Shown: piece after piece, positions 11,963 to 22,999 of the stretch
Position numbering within the stretch: position 1 is the stretch's first letter
Layout of the letters: every line of letters starts with the position of its first letter
From: Zygnema cylindricum
Lineage: Eukaryota > Streptophyta > Zygnematophyceae > Zygnematales > Zygnemataceae
Reading direction: 5' to 3'
Length of the DNA: 64,000 nt
Assembly (NCBI GenBank): GCA_037447655.1
Contig: JBBHKE010000463.1
Coordinates: forward strand, 83,947 to 147,946
The notes under the pieces: model-generated
Told to the model about the DNA's origin: nothing
Databases searched by the model: none
Seen by the model: only the letters and a program-made list of their open reading frames with translations
Made by a program: the position numbers and the translations under genes

Positions 11963-12880
11963 TAGGTCAGAGGTCGCAAAAGTCAAAAAATTTCATACCC
12001 GAAACCGACCGCTTTTTTTCTTTCAAAATCTGAGTTACCAACGCCCGACCGAGTTTTGTCACGCTCCAAAATTGTTAACCGATAACCGACCGTCGTTTAC
12101 GAAAACAAAAATTAACCGAATGTTGATTTTTCGCGACTAACCGTGCCCGCCCGTAACCGAAAAAGGTACAAAATTAATCAATGTACGACGAAATAAGCCA
12201 ATAATTACGATTTGTCGCGTTCTCTAAGATTTGTGAAATGAATAGTGTTACTACCATGTCAGATTTTACGACGCTTTGTCGCAAACCCTAAGATTTGCGA
12301 AATGAATAGTGTACTACTGTGTCAGATTTGCGACGCTTTGTCGCGTTGCCTAAGATTTGCGAAATGAATATAATGCTACAGTGTCAAATTTGCGAAGCTT
12401 TGTCGCGTTCCCTAAGACTTTCGAAATGAATAGTGTACTACCGTGTCAGATTTGCGAGGCTTTGTCGCGTTCCCTTTGATTTGCGAAATAAATAGCTTAC
12501 TACAGTACCGTGTCAGATTTGCGACGCTAATCATGATGTCACGTACTTCCACAATGCCAAAGAGTACAAAGTACAAGAATGTTGGATTATAGGGACAGTA
12601 CAAAATTTTCTTTTTTTTAGTTTTTTGGTTGACCGACCGTAACCGACCGTTTTTCTTTTCCTGGTGAATCAACCGAGCGTAACCGCCCGAGCCCCAAAAT
12701 TTGGCAACCGAATCCGTTCCAGATCCAGCGCGGGGGGTCGGTTAACGTCGTTCACGGTTTCAGTTGACCGTTTGCGGCCTTTGGCAAAGGTCGCAAAAGT
12801 CAAAATTTTACATAACCGAAATCGAACGTTTTTTTTTTCAAAATCTGAGTAACCGACGCCCGACCGGGTTATGTCTGTTA
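11963..12880 (+). repeat. Direct repeats flanking a 62-bp tandem array
   Basis: A roughly 95-bp segment starting AGGTCGCAAAAGTCAAAA and running through CAAAATCTGAGT and CGCCCGACCG occurs in the same orientation at about 11963-12062 and 12786-12880. Between them, about 12225-12535, lie five degenerate copies of a 62-bp unit (core GATTTGCGAAATGAATAG..GTGTCAGATTTGCGACGCTTTGTCGCG). A/T-rich and CCGACCG-rich stretches fill the rest. No coding potential is seen. It could be a small satellite or an element with short direct terminal repeats; I see no flanking target duplication. Confidence 0.7.
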
Positions 12881-12949
12881 CTTTGGTAGGGAATTCGAGA
12901 GACCGGAGCAAGCCCCGCAGCCACCAACCTATATGCTTTAGCGCATATA

Positions 12950-13490
12950 TCACGGATAGGGTTCAAATGAGACACATGAATAAGCAAGATAGCACCAGAA
13001 GACAAAGTGGGGAATAACATTCAAATCCAGACCAGAAAGATAGGTTTTCAGATAGCCGTAGCTTTGATTATAACAGTTTAGGAAGTACAATTGAAAAGAC
13101 TCTCCTAATAAAGCTTGATCTTTAAACACTCTACTCTTTAATGTCTGTTTGGTCGAATACTCTATGAATGATTGGACTGATTAAGGTTGAGAATGTCTCT
13201 CTTGGTATGATGTCTATTTGTATGCTTCTAATGTGCATCTAATAAATCATGCCTACACACTTGGTCCAATCATATAACAACACATGTACAAAGTTTGACG
13301 CTACACAGCCAACACAACAAATAAATGCAAACGTTCACATGAAATGCGAACTAACTTCCTTCGGAATTTCCGGCGATGTTCCGTACGAACTCTTGTACTC
13401 CACGATGTGACTGTGGTAAGGTTAAATCGGGGATGGTTGATGTCACCCAAAATCGTACAAAACCAACACTCCAACTCGGTTTTAGGGTTA
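12950..13490. other. Intergenic, nothing recognised
   Basis: No supported gene or repeat structure is visible here. Confidence 0.35.
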
Positions 13491-13496
13491 CATCGT

Positions 13497-14345
13497 TCAT
13501 CCGTTTGATTCTGGTGTCGATGACTTCGAACCGATGTTGAAGCCGTACAAAATAAATGTGTATGTCGATGGTATGGTCGTCGTAAACTCGTCAATATCAA
13601 TGACCTGTATGACGCACCCCTGAAGAGTCTGTAATTTCTGCGTCCCTTCGAATGTGGAGCAAAATTCGGATCGCGCTGTCACGTACAAATTCTGTACATC
13701 GAGTTATCCTTCTGGTGAACCAATGAGAGTCCTCCGTTCACAATCTGCCATGTAAGAATGTCTGATTTGATGGAGATTTGACGTGTACTCGTTCGGGTCA
13801 AACTCTTCGAACTTTGACAGCGGCGGACTTCTCGCCCCATATGTTTTGAACGGTCCTTTGACTGGACCACCTGCACAAAAGTAAGTTAGATCTCTAGCCG
13901 TCGATGTGCTTGTCGTTAAGCGTGTGAATTCTGTCCCCTCAATCGGAATGTTCTTGTTCGCCTGTGTGTACCGGCGAATCTGTTGGCCGTACATGGTGCC
14001 AAAATTGTTGGTCGCACAATTTCCGCTTTTTGGGTAAGTGAGAATTCCTCTTGAGTCGATTTCATTGGCTCAAGATCTCTCTCAGTTTTGTCTTCGTTAA
14101 GATTGAGCCGCGTGGCGTAAATTTGCGGTGGCGATTTTCTACAATTTGAAAATTCACATTGTCGTAATTATGTGCAAAGTAATCGTATGCGAAACCTCTT
14201 GATCGACGGTTGCTGTGTAATTGTACTTTTCAGTTGCGCGCCTTCTCCGTATTTCGAGGAATGTACTTTCGTCCAGTACATGTTTTTTCACTGAACCTTG
14301 AAGGACAAATGTGTTTATGTTGAACTTTTTTGCAGATCTATCATT
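13497..14345 (-). pseudogene. Decayed coding segment, unknown family
   Basis: On the minus strand coding-like sequence runs with frameshifts and one stop. About 14345-14170 encodes FVLQGSVKKHVLDESTFLEI. A shifted frame then encodes RGFAYDYFAHNYDNVNFQIV. From 13994 to 13704 a clean 97-codon frame contains FCAGGPVKGPFKTYGARSPP and LSKFEEFDPNEYTSNLHQIR, and after one stop continues to about 13497 (GCVIQVIDIDEFTTTIPSTY). Residue composition is protein-like rather than random, but I recognise no domain. It lies on the same strand as the blocks to 18.6 kb and may be the distal part of one large decayed element. Confidence 0.4.
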
Positions 14346-14447
14346 TCCAATTCTGGTATTTCGCCCGTGTGTTATCTGCTCCTTCGTCTTTTCTTCCTCC
14401 TCTAACTTCGTGTTGCCTTTCGGCCTTCCTTCCTCCCTTTTGCTAAT

Positions 14448-15889
14448 CTAAATTTCAGCCCTTCCTTGTAGCCTCCTGCAATCAAGTTTTGCTACTGTCA
14501 CCAGCCTTTCTAAGACCTGCTTTTCTGGTTTCTCCTTTTCTGTAGGCAATTTTCTGACATCTGCAATCATGAGAGGTGAATTAGGAATTAGGGTTAGGTT
14601 CTTTAACTCTCTATCCACGTCTTTCGCTGTGTAGTCCTTATCGAGTTGCTTTCTACCGCCGTTGGCAGAACCACTTCTCTTGTCGCAGCTGTGGCTTGGA
14701 GATGTGACTTTGAAAAAATCTTTCCCTTCAAGGTGAGTGATGATTTCCTCCTCCTTGGCTACCTGCTCTCTTGCTTCTTTTTTGCAATTTCCTAGCAAGG
14801 CATCTCGAAATGTTGCATATAGGTTGACTCCTTTTCCTCTTGTCAACTTTACTAACTCTTGGCTTGTTTTTCAGGCTGGTTGGGTGAGGCTTGCTGTTCT
14901 ACTAATTCCGGAGGATCTGACTTTGTTTCTCCCACTATCATTTTACTCGCAGGGTTGATATGGTGAGTTACTATCTGCCCCTCCCCTCTATTCACTGAGC
15001 TTCCTTTTTCCTTTTCAGCTAGGTTTACCAACCTGTTTTCTTTCTGCATTTTTCTGAACGTGTTAGAAATTTACTGTTTCCATGGGTTCCTTCTCATGCA
15101 TATTCTCCTTGGTCAAATCCTTGATCTTGTTGTTGATTCGTGACTCTCGGTCATTCGATGACTCCTTGTTTGACATCCTTGGACCTTCTCCCTCTTGGAG
15201 TTACCTGAATCCTCTGTTTGATCTCCTTGGACCTTCTCCATCTTGGAGTTACCCTTCGGCTGCCCTGGTAAGACTTCCACCTGTTCACTGTTTTAGATGT
15301 TGTTAAGGTTCAATCAGGTCTTGGAAAAACTAGGTTTGTCTGCTATGTTTTTTGACTGTCCCATCATGGTTTTGGCATAAATCATTCATCTACCTCGCAC
15401 CTCTATGCTTGGAAGTTTGATGATTGAATCACTTACTACCATCCTTTCTTTGACTTGAGCCAGATTCGATGCCTTCGATGATATGGAGGTTTCGTACGCT
15501 ACCTTGCTTGGGTGTACCTGTGCGACATGAGGATGTTTTGAGTTGGGGCTGGCCACTGTTGATCTGCTCATTTCGACCTTTCCCTGCTCCTTTGTGCTTT
15601 TCGGTAAGCACACCATTCCCCCATCTGTACCGCCATTGGTTCTCCCACTGCTTCCGAACTTCCCTTCTATTTCTGTGAGGTCTTTGTCGGCTTGCGTTTG
15701 CTCACCATCTCTTCCGTTGCATGATGATTCGTGGATAGGGTCTCGATCTTTAGCAAGCTTCTCTATCCTTCTTTTCTCCAGCTTATTTGTTGCTTGATTT
15801 TTGCTGCCTTTCATTTTGTGCAGATTTGTTTTTCTAGGATTGCCTGCCACTTCATCAAGTCTAGCCATGTATTGACCACTAATATTCAT
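14448..15889 (-). pseudogene. Decayed polar coding block, unknown family
   Basis: Three minus-strand open stretches (14448-14846, 14852-15049, 15386-15889) encode Lys/Glu/Ser-rich, strongly polar sequence with no recognised domain. The most upstream one contains CNGRDGEQTQADKDLTEI, which resembles HNGQDGQQTDAECNDVKEI encoded at about 17810-17860 on the same strand. The two regions are therefore probably diverged copies of one module. The stretch 15165-15270 carries a 51-bp tandem duplication (CCTTGGACCTTCTCC.TCTTGGAGTTAC twice). A Copia linker or a captured host sequence are both possible. No start codon or introns can be defended. Confidence 0.35.
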
Positions 15890-16104
15890 GCTGCGTGAAC
15901 AATTTTTCTCGCAAGGCTCTGAGTCTTTGTTGATTCTATTTTCTTTTTCTTTGCTTTAAACGTCTATTGTTAATTCGCTATCACAAGTTGTAGGGTTGGA
16001 ATTTTGACCTTCCCTTTGGCAAACATATTTTGATTTGCTCTGATTACCTTCTATGGTTTCCTTAATTCCCCTTCCCTCTGTTTGTTCCTTGGTGTCTCTA
16101 CATA

Positions 16105-17345
16105 TATTTGTTGTTTTGAAGATTTAGTTTTGCGCGTACGTGAAATTTGGTGCGCACGCGACGTTTCGTGCGTAAATATTTACCTGATGTACTGTGGAGG
16201 TTTGAAGAGATTTGTGGATCGGGGGAGTAAGTGTACGAGTGAAATAAATATGCCGTAAGGAACAAATTGAGTGGTGCTGAATGCGCTAGAAAATGGATGG
16301 CGGATCGCGAAGCGATCCGTTATGAAATGTTTGAAATATCTGAATATGTACGCCGACAGTTTTGAGCGTCATATTTGGATAATTGTACTTTATTTGTGAC
16401 ACGCCGGATTTATTGCAAATGACGTGGTTACGGTACGGTTTTATTTGGATGACATGATGTCGTTTCGTCAAGTGGAATTTTGTTTGGATTTTTGTGACCA
16501 CGCTTCGCGACATCAACGGTTCCGAATAAGAGTTACGGACGGCGGAAAAAGGCCGCCGTTATTTTCAAGTAGTGGTGACGCGAAATCGCGTCAATCACAC
16601 GAGATTTATTTTTGGACGTCCCGGATGCTTTGACGAGATTCACGAAGTCCTGCTGATTTATTCGCCATGACTCAGCATAAGATTGTGTGTATCTGTAAAT
16701 ATTTGGAACAACATTTATTTGTTTTATTTGCAATAATAAATTAGTGTTGATCATGACGTTTATATTTACGTGATCAATTAGGGTTTCGACAGTTTAATTT
16801 GTGTGTGTAAAATATCGTATTTGCAGACAAGTGTACGCTTACGATTGCTTGACTTTCAGGTGTACAATTACGATTAATTTATTCTTAATAGTAGGTTATC
16901 ATATTTAAATAGGAGATAATGATAGTTACGTAATTTCCAGTTAGGATTTTTGTCGTAATAGGATATTATGTTTTTAGTGGGAGTTATGTTGGATATCTAG
17001 GCAGTTAGTGATTCATTGACAGCTCACAAGTGCATATATAGGAATGAGCTTTGTTAGAAATTAATCATCAATGCTTAGCATGAAAAGTAGGGACCGAAGA
17101 TGTAAACTTTTAGGGTTGCCGATTAGGTCATGCATTTGAGTAATATGTTTATTGATATACTTTTGTTTATCTAATGTTTATGTGAGATTGCACTCTTTTG
17201 TTATTATTTATTTATGTTGTTTTATATATGTTTGATATGCATTGTTTATGCATTTGTCCTAGGGTTTGTTTATGTCGATTATTCCATCAAACCTTAGAAA
17301 ATGTCATAGGGTTTATTTATGTTGATTATTCCATGAAACCCTAAA
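16105..17345 (+). repeat. Probable LTR-related insertion
   Basis: Parts of this segment resemble the long terminal repeat at 18674. Both have TGTTTTGAAGATTTAG-like starts, and around 16690-16755 both have TGTAAATAT..GAACAACATT..TTTGT.TTTT..AATAAA.TAGTGTT. An inverted motif GGATCGCGAAGCGATCC lies at about 16302. Near the end a 35-bp unit TAGGGTTT.TTTATGT.GATTATTCCAT is repeated at about 17260 and 17308. The insertion interrupts the minus-strand coding block. Edges and a target duplication could not be fixed. Confidence 0.35.
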
Positions 17346-17491
17346 TGTTGTTTGTTGCGTCTGTGTACGCATATGGAGGATGCATTTCATATGATTGTTC
17401 GTCGACCTATTTTTGCTTAGCTTCTTGCATGATAGTTTGGGTCGCTTCTGCGGTCTATTTTAGACCAAAGAACAACAATATTAACACTTGT

Positions 17492-18058
17492 TTAACTATG
17501 ACTCAGGACATGACTTTGGTTTACAATGGCGTTATCATCACTCGCGATGATTCCTTTGTTTCCAACCTTGACTTGGCTGGTCTTTCCTTTGTCGCAATGA
17601 GTGACGCTAAGCCAGTGTTTAGCTTCTCTTGCATGGTAAGACTCCTCTTCGAGTTCCTTGGATAGAAGACCTGTCTCATTGCTGTTTGATTTCTTGCAAT
17701 GTCTGATTTTCCCGAAATCTTTTTCCTTGTACTGTTTCAGGTAGATTTCTGTTTTCTCCTCAATTTCTGCTGCTGCTGTGACAATCTCTTTGACGTCGTT
17801 GCATTCTGCATCTGTTTGTTGGCCATCTTGGCCGTTATGGGAATCTAGTTCCTTCCTAGCTTCTGTGATCACCGTACTGCTGAAGTTGGTCATAGTGCCC
17901 TTAGTGTCGATAATCATGCAAATTTTGACATCTGTGTTCTTGCCTATGCTAACACTTATGTTGTTGTTTTTGCCTTCAGAGTTGGTGTTCACCTTGCTCC
18001 CATCTGTCTGCGGTTCGGTATGCTGATGCGTCCTTAAAGAAGAGATGAGATGATACAC
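17492..18058 (-). pseudogene. Polar open frame downstream of Copia protease
   Basis: This 188-codon minus-strand frame overlaps the protease-encoding frame in a different reading frame. It encodes a polar Asn/Lys/Glu/Ser-rich sequence (for example ISVSIGKNTDVKICMIID and VKEIVTAAAEIEEKTEIYLK). Position and strand make it the continuation of the Copia-like polyprotein after a frameshift. It does not show the HHCC zinc site or DDE residues expected of a Copia integrase. A segment of it recurs in diverged form at about 15690-15740. Confidence 0.35.
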
Positions 18059-18590
18059 AGTCTCCTCTGCGTTCCCCTACTGCAATTAGCTCCCCTCCTT
18101 TGGTGAGTTCAATTACCCCACCTGTGTGCCATGTTGACACTATGCCTCTGTCCTGCGCTTGAGCAAGCAAGTAGAGGTTTCTTTTGAGGTTAGGAACATA
18201 AAGCACGTGTGTGATGGTTCTGGTTGCTTTTCTGCCATGGATGGTTATCTCAATCTCGACGTCCGTTTTCCCTAATACTGTGGTGGTGTTTCTATCTGCC
18301 ATTTGGATATTAGTGTAAAAGATTGTTCTGTAATTTGTTAGCCAGTCTCGTCTGAATGTCGTGTGAGTCGAAGTCCCTGCATCAATGATCCAATCTGAAT
18401 CGTGAAGATCTCCTCCTTGGGGAATTGATGTTGATGCACCTAATGCAACCAACTCCTTTACACTCGTAAAGTCTGTTGTTCCTCCATGCTGGTGTCCCAT
18501 GTCTTGTTTATGTTTCCTGCATACAGATATTAGATGACTCCTCTTGTGACAGTAGAAACACTTCTTATGTTTCTGTAGTTTGTCACCCTG
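17976..18590 (-). pseudogene. Copia zinc knuckle and aspartic protease
   Basis: Read on the minus strand, 18561-18517 encodes an intact CCHC zinc knuckle (CFYCHKRSHLISVC). It is followed by a linker and then a retropepsin-type segment: WIIDAGTSTHTTF with the active-site aspartate in D-A-G-T in place of the usual D-S-G-A, and downstream HVLYVPNLKRNLY, the conserved strand of Copia proteases. The 5' gag part would lie above 18.67 kb but is cut off by the Copia element that begins at 18674. The integrase and reverse transcriptase expected downstream are not recognisable. Confidence 0.75.
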
Positions 18591-18673
18591 TTGTCAGTCT
18601 TTTGACTTTTGTCATCGTGTTGTCGGTCTTTTGACTTTTGACACCCTTGCTGTTGCTTGATGCCAGGCTCTAT

Positions 18674-19743
18674 TGAGATTTGAAATCTTTAGTTAGTAAA
18701 TAGAGTAAACTTAGAATAGTTTCTAAAAAGTGGTATATAAGACTTACCTTTATTAGTGTTACAGTAGGCAAAGTACAATAGAGTGTATTGTACCTCTGCA
18801 GGTTTTACGCAGTGACGACGACACGCGTCACGCAGCAGGCAATTGGAATCGCCAGATCAGACGGACGGAATCTGATCCGGATATCTCGGAAAATATATGG
18901 TACGGCTATTTTTGGAGTCATACAGATATTTTGGAATCATATGGTGCGGAATATTTTTATGAAACGTCCGGATATTTCGGAAGTGAATTATGATCATTGA
19001 CTTTGAGAGACGTCGACGGACACGATTCACGTGGGACTGCAAGTGACGAGGCGAGATTTACGTGGGACCACAAAGTGACGAGGCGTGATTCACAAGGGAC
19101 CACAAGTGACGAAGCACTCAGGTGCTTCGTACTACACGACCACATTCGGCTAGACTTTAGCGGCTACCGCTGACTAAGTATTTGGAACGTTTTGTGCACG
19201 GTTAGAACGTTTTGTGTACGGTTCAATGCCTGTAAATATCTGAATAACATTAGTTTGTATTTTAGTGTGATAAAAAATAGTGTTCCATTAATCAGGTTTT
19301 TAGAAAATAATAATTACAGTTTTGAGGTACATTGACGTACAGGTAGGATGCTTTGTCGTTGGTCAAGATAATAACTGTAGTAATGGTTACCCAAATTAGT
19401 GTAGATCAGTAGATAGACACTGTGAGTATATAACTTAGGACTTAGCCAATTTTGTAGTATCCAGTTTTGGGAATATGATTTTCTAAGGGCAGTTTTTGGG
19501 AAACTTCCAAACATCATATCTTATGGTTTACTAGGTCATTTGGGCTGCAATTTTGGGAATTGTCAGTTTACTCTATTTTGTATCATTGTGGCAAATTTGA
19601 TGCATATTGGCTTTTTGAGTCATATTTTGTGTCAGTTCTAAGTTGGCTGTTGAGTAGGTACTTTGATAGTTTCTGTTGTTTTTCATGTCTACTTCCACTA
19701 CTACTGCTGGTTCTCCGCCTGCAACAGTGGTTGTAGAACAACA
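18674..19743 (+). repeat. Copia 5' long terminal repeat
   Basis: The first copy of the direct repeat begins TGAGATTTG. A TATA-like GTATATAAG lies about 60 bases in (about 18733), and a second candidate, AGTATATAACTT, near 19426. The ATG at 19685 and about 20 further codons of gag (MSTSTTTAGSPPATVV..) fall inside the repeated segment. The repeat proper appears to end at GAACAACA. Confidence 0.8.
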
Positions 19744-20475
19744 AGTTATGGGCCTTTCGTCAAGAATTCCTATCTTCAATGGCCAAAAGTATGCGTACTA
19801 GGCGGCGATGGTTGAATCGCCGTTTGAAACTGCGGACTTATTGGGGGTCTTGGATGGCTCCCTTGATGAAACAGATCCAACTTGGGCGAAAAGGAATTCA
19901 ATGGCAAGAAACAATCTAATTCTTTGTATTTCAGAAATTTGGTCATGTCTCGACTGAAAATAAAGAAGGCGAGGGAGATTTCGACATCCCTCAAATCCGC
20001 TTTTGAGAAAGCGAATGTTCAGGAGGAGCTCTTGGTGGCTGGAAAATTTTGGGGATACAAATACACGAGGGGAACTATGGTTGAGTATTGTGACAATTTT
20101 CGCGCGCTCATTGATGCTCACTCTTCTGCTGGGGGGTCATTTCCTGAGTTTCAACAGGCCGCTTTGCTTATTAGAGGTCTCCCTAGTAGCATGAAAGGTG
20201 TGTTTGTTCAACTAAAGAGTCATGATAAAGCTAGCTGGTCATTTCAGTTAGCGTATAATCTTATATTGGAGGAAGAAACAAATAGTAAACTCCTTGAGGG
20301 AGAAGGAAAGGTTGAAGCATTTGCAACAGACTTTGACAAAAGATATCAGTTTAATTAGAAACAGAATCAGTTTAATCAGAGGCAGAATATGCCATCTACT
20401 ACTACTTCTTTCTATTGTTCTGAGAAGGGTCATGGATACAGGTACTGTCCTAAATTGAAGAAGGCTAATGAGACT
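19685..20475 (+). pseudogene. Copia gag, broken
   Basis: The frame opening at 19685 (MSTSTTTAGSPPATVV) continues to IFNGQKY and then meets a stop near 19800. The capsid part is open from about 19882 to 20358 in another frame, with the UBN2-type landmarks SLKSAFEKANVQEELL, MVEYCDNFRALIDAH and LIRGLPSSMKGVF. The zinc knuckle at about 20405-20455 reads SFYCSEKGHGYRYC. Its first cysteine is replaced by serine, so the CCHC site is defective in this copy. Confidence 0.85.
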
Positions 20476-20579
20476 GGTTTATACAGGCCAGGTTGGCAAC
20501 AGAGCCAGTTTCACAAAGGTTTTTCTGGAAATCCTTCCCGTGGAAATGCTTTTTTTCAGCTTTTGCAACTGATACAGAT

Positions 20580-21885
20580 GAGTCTCTCAGCTTCAATGAG
20601 CAAGAGGAGGCGGATATATTTATTATGGCGGCTGCCACGGAGGGTTCAAAGGATGCAGGATGGATCATGGACATGGGAGCGTCGCCGACATGTGTTGGAA
20701 TAAGACAGCTTTTACGAATCTGCAACAAACATCTCCAAAGAGTATTTACTATGCTTGCGGCATGAGTGTTCAAACCTCAGCTTAGGGTGATGTATCATTA
20801 CTGGTAGATGTGGGGGGGAAGTCGGTAGAGAGAACCTTTCACAATATTTTGTATGTTCCAGATTTTAAGAAAAATATTTTTTCTACATCATTAGTGGAGA
20901 GCAAATGCTTTGAAGTTGTTCTGAAAGGAGGGATACAAGTTGTTAGCAAGAAAGGGAAAGTCGCAGTAACAGGAACTAGAGATGCTAGCAAAATGTATCA
21001 GATGGAGATGGCTGAATATAAGGAAAATGATGTTTTCTACTCCAGTGTCGAATCTGATAATGAGTTGTGGCATAAGAGATAAGGACACATGAATTATGAT
21101 AGTCTAAAAAAAATGGTGAATTCGAGAAAAGTTGATGGCGTTTCTCTCACATCTCATCCTATAAAAACATGTGATGTCTGTTCACTTGGCAAGATCCACA
21201 AATTGCCATTTCTACAAGAAACAGACCATAGATCGGAAAAAGTTTTGCAACTCATCCATTCTGATGTTCTTGGTCTTTCGCAAGTGGCTTCGGCTGGAGG
21301 GGTCCACTATATGGTCACATTTACAGATGACTACTCCAGGTACACCAAAGTTTACTTCATGCAACATAAAAGTGAAGTGTTTACTCACTTCAAACACTAC
21401 AAAGCGTGGGCGGAAAAGCTTCATGGAGATCCAATATTGGCGCTAAGATCGGACAACGAGAGAATAGACATCGAAGGAATTTGAAGAATTTCTCTTTCAG
21501 GAAGGTATCAGTCACAATCTTACAGTTCCATATACAGCGAAACAAAATGGTGTGTCTGAGAGATTAAATAGGACAGTGACAAAGAGTGCCCTGTCAATGC
21601 TTGCAGATAAAGGGCTAGATTTAAAATTCTGGGATGAAGCACTTAACTGTGCTCTTTATATTAAAAATAGAATTGCTTCTAGGCTTGTTAGCACTACACC
21701 TCATGAGCTTTGGACAGGGGAAAAACCTAATGTTAGTTACTTTAAGATCTTTGGTAGCAAGTGTTTTATTTTAGACACTTCACATGATAGATGGAAAATG
21801 GAGCATAAAGGCTTACCTCGGATTTTCATGGGGTATGATGATAATGCGAAAGGATATAGAGTTTTAGTACTTGAGAAATAGAAAG
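20580..21885 (+). pseudogene. Copia protease and integrase, broken
   Basis: The protease segment reads GWIMDMGASPTC (about 20660), with D-M-G where D-S-G is usual. After a shifted frame, NILYVPDFKKNIF marks the end of the protease. The integrase follows with ELWHKR, a stop, then GHMNYDSLKKMV, the CDVCSLGKIHKLPF zinc part, SDVLG and TFTDDYSRYTKVYF, SDNE after a frameshift, and the C-terminal VPYTAKQNGVSERLNRT, LWTGEKPNVSYFKIFG and KGYRVLVLEK. Stops occur at about 21080, 21482 and 21879. Confidence 0.85.
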
Positions 21886-22130
21886 TGATTGTTTCTAGAA
21901 ATATCCAGATTAAAGATGAAGAAGATTCGGTTGACCAGTTTCAAGTGCTAGATCAACCGGCAAAAGAAAAACATAAATATGTCATTTTTTACAATACACC
22001 GCGAGTCTACTTTCCATCGGCAAGTGGGACACCTCTTCCTTCAGTTCCTCTGGTGCCTTTACACGATGCTTCACAACAAGCTACGCCTCAGGTGGAATGA
22101 ACTACTACAGACTCTGTACCAAATCAAGTT

Positions 22131-22961
22131 ATGGTTCACACTAAACAGAAAAATCAGAGGTTGCCGACGATCTCAGCCTCAAAATTTCCGGGGGGAAAGA
22201 GATCTAGCAGCCGTCTGCAAGCAAGCTCTCACTTTGCTTTTTCTTCAGCTACAGAGGAGCCTCTAACGATCCAGGGGGCCTTCTCATCACCTGAGAGAAA
22301 TCAATGGATCGAGGCGGCAAACGATGAAATGAAGTCTATTATGCAGACACTAACATGGGAGCAGGTGGATCTTCCTCCGGGCAGAAAAGCCATCGGCAAC
22401 AAATGGGTATTCAAGGTGAAGTTGAACCCAAACAACACCATCGAAAGGTATAAAGCCAGACTAATGGCCAAATGGTATAATCCAAAAGAAGGTATTGACT
22501 TTGAGGAAACATTCTCTCCAGTTGTCAGATTTCCCACTGTCAGAATTGTGCTAAGTCTAGCGGCTATAGAGAATATGGAAATACAACAAATGGATGTTAA
22601 AACTGCCTTTTTGCATAGAGAGTTAGAAGAAACCATTTATATGAAACAACCTGAAATGTACGTCGAAAACGGAAAGGAAGAATTAGTGTGTAAATTAATA
22701 AAATCTTTCTATGGGCTAAAACAAGCCCTGCGTCAGTGGAATTTGAAGTTAGATGAGTTTTTGCCTGGGCTATGTTTTAAGAGAATTAGCTCAGATCATT
22801 GTGTATATGTTCTACAAAGAAAAGATGGGGTAATTAACATTGCTATATATATGGATGATCTATTATTAATAAGTAAGTCAATGGATGAAATAAACCGCAT
22901 TAAAGCGCCTTTAAGGTCTAGGTTTGAGATAAAAGACCTCGGTGAGGACAATACATCATAG
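22131..22961 (+). pseudogene. Copia reverse transcriptase domain
   Basis: A single open frame of about 276 codons carries the RVT_2 landmarks NKWVFKVKLNPN, RYKARLMAKWYNPKEGIDFE, ETFSPVVRFPTVR, MDVKTAFLHRELEETIYMKQ, CKLIKSFYGLKQALRQW and the catalytic YMDDLLL. The K-A-R-L-V-A-K-G consensus has become MAKWY. The frame ends in a frameshift near 22955 just before the RNase H part. This is the best preserved domain of the element. Confidence 0.9.
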
Positions 22962-22999
22962 GAATACAGGTAGAAAGAGACAGAAACAAGAGGCTGGTT

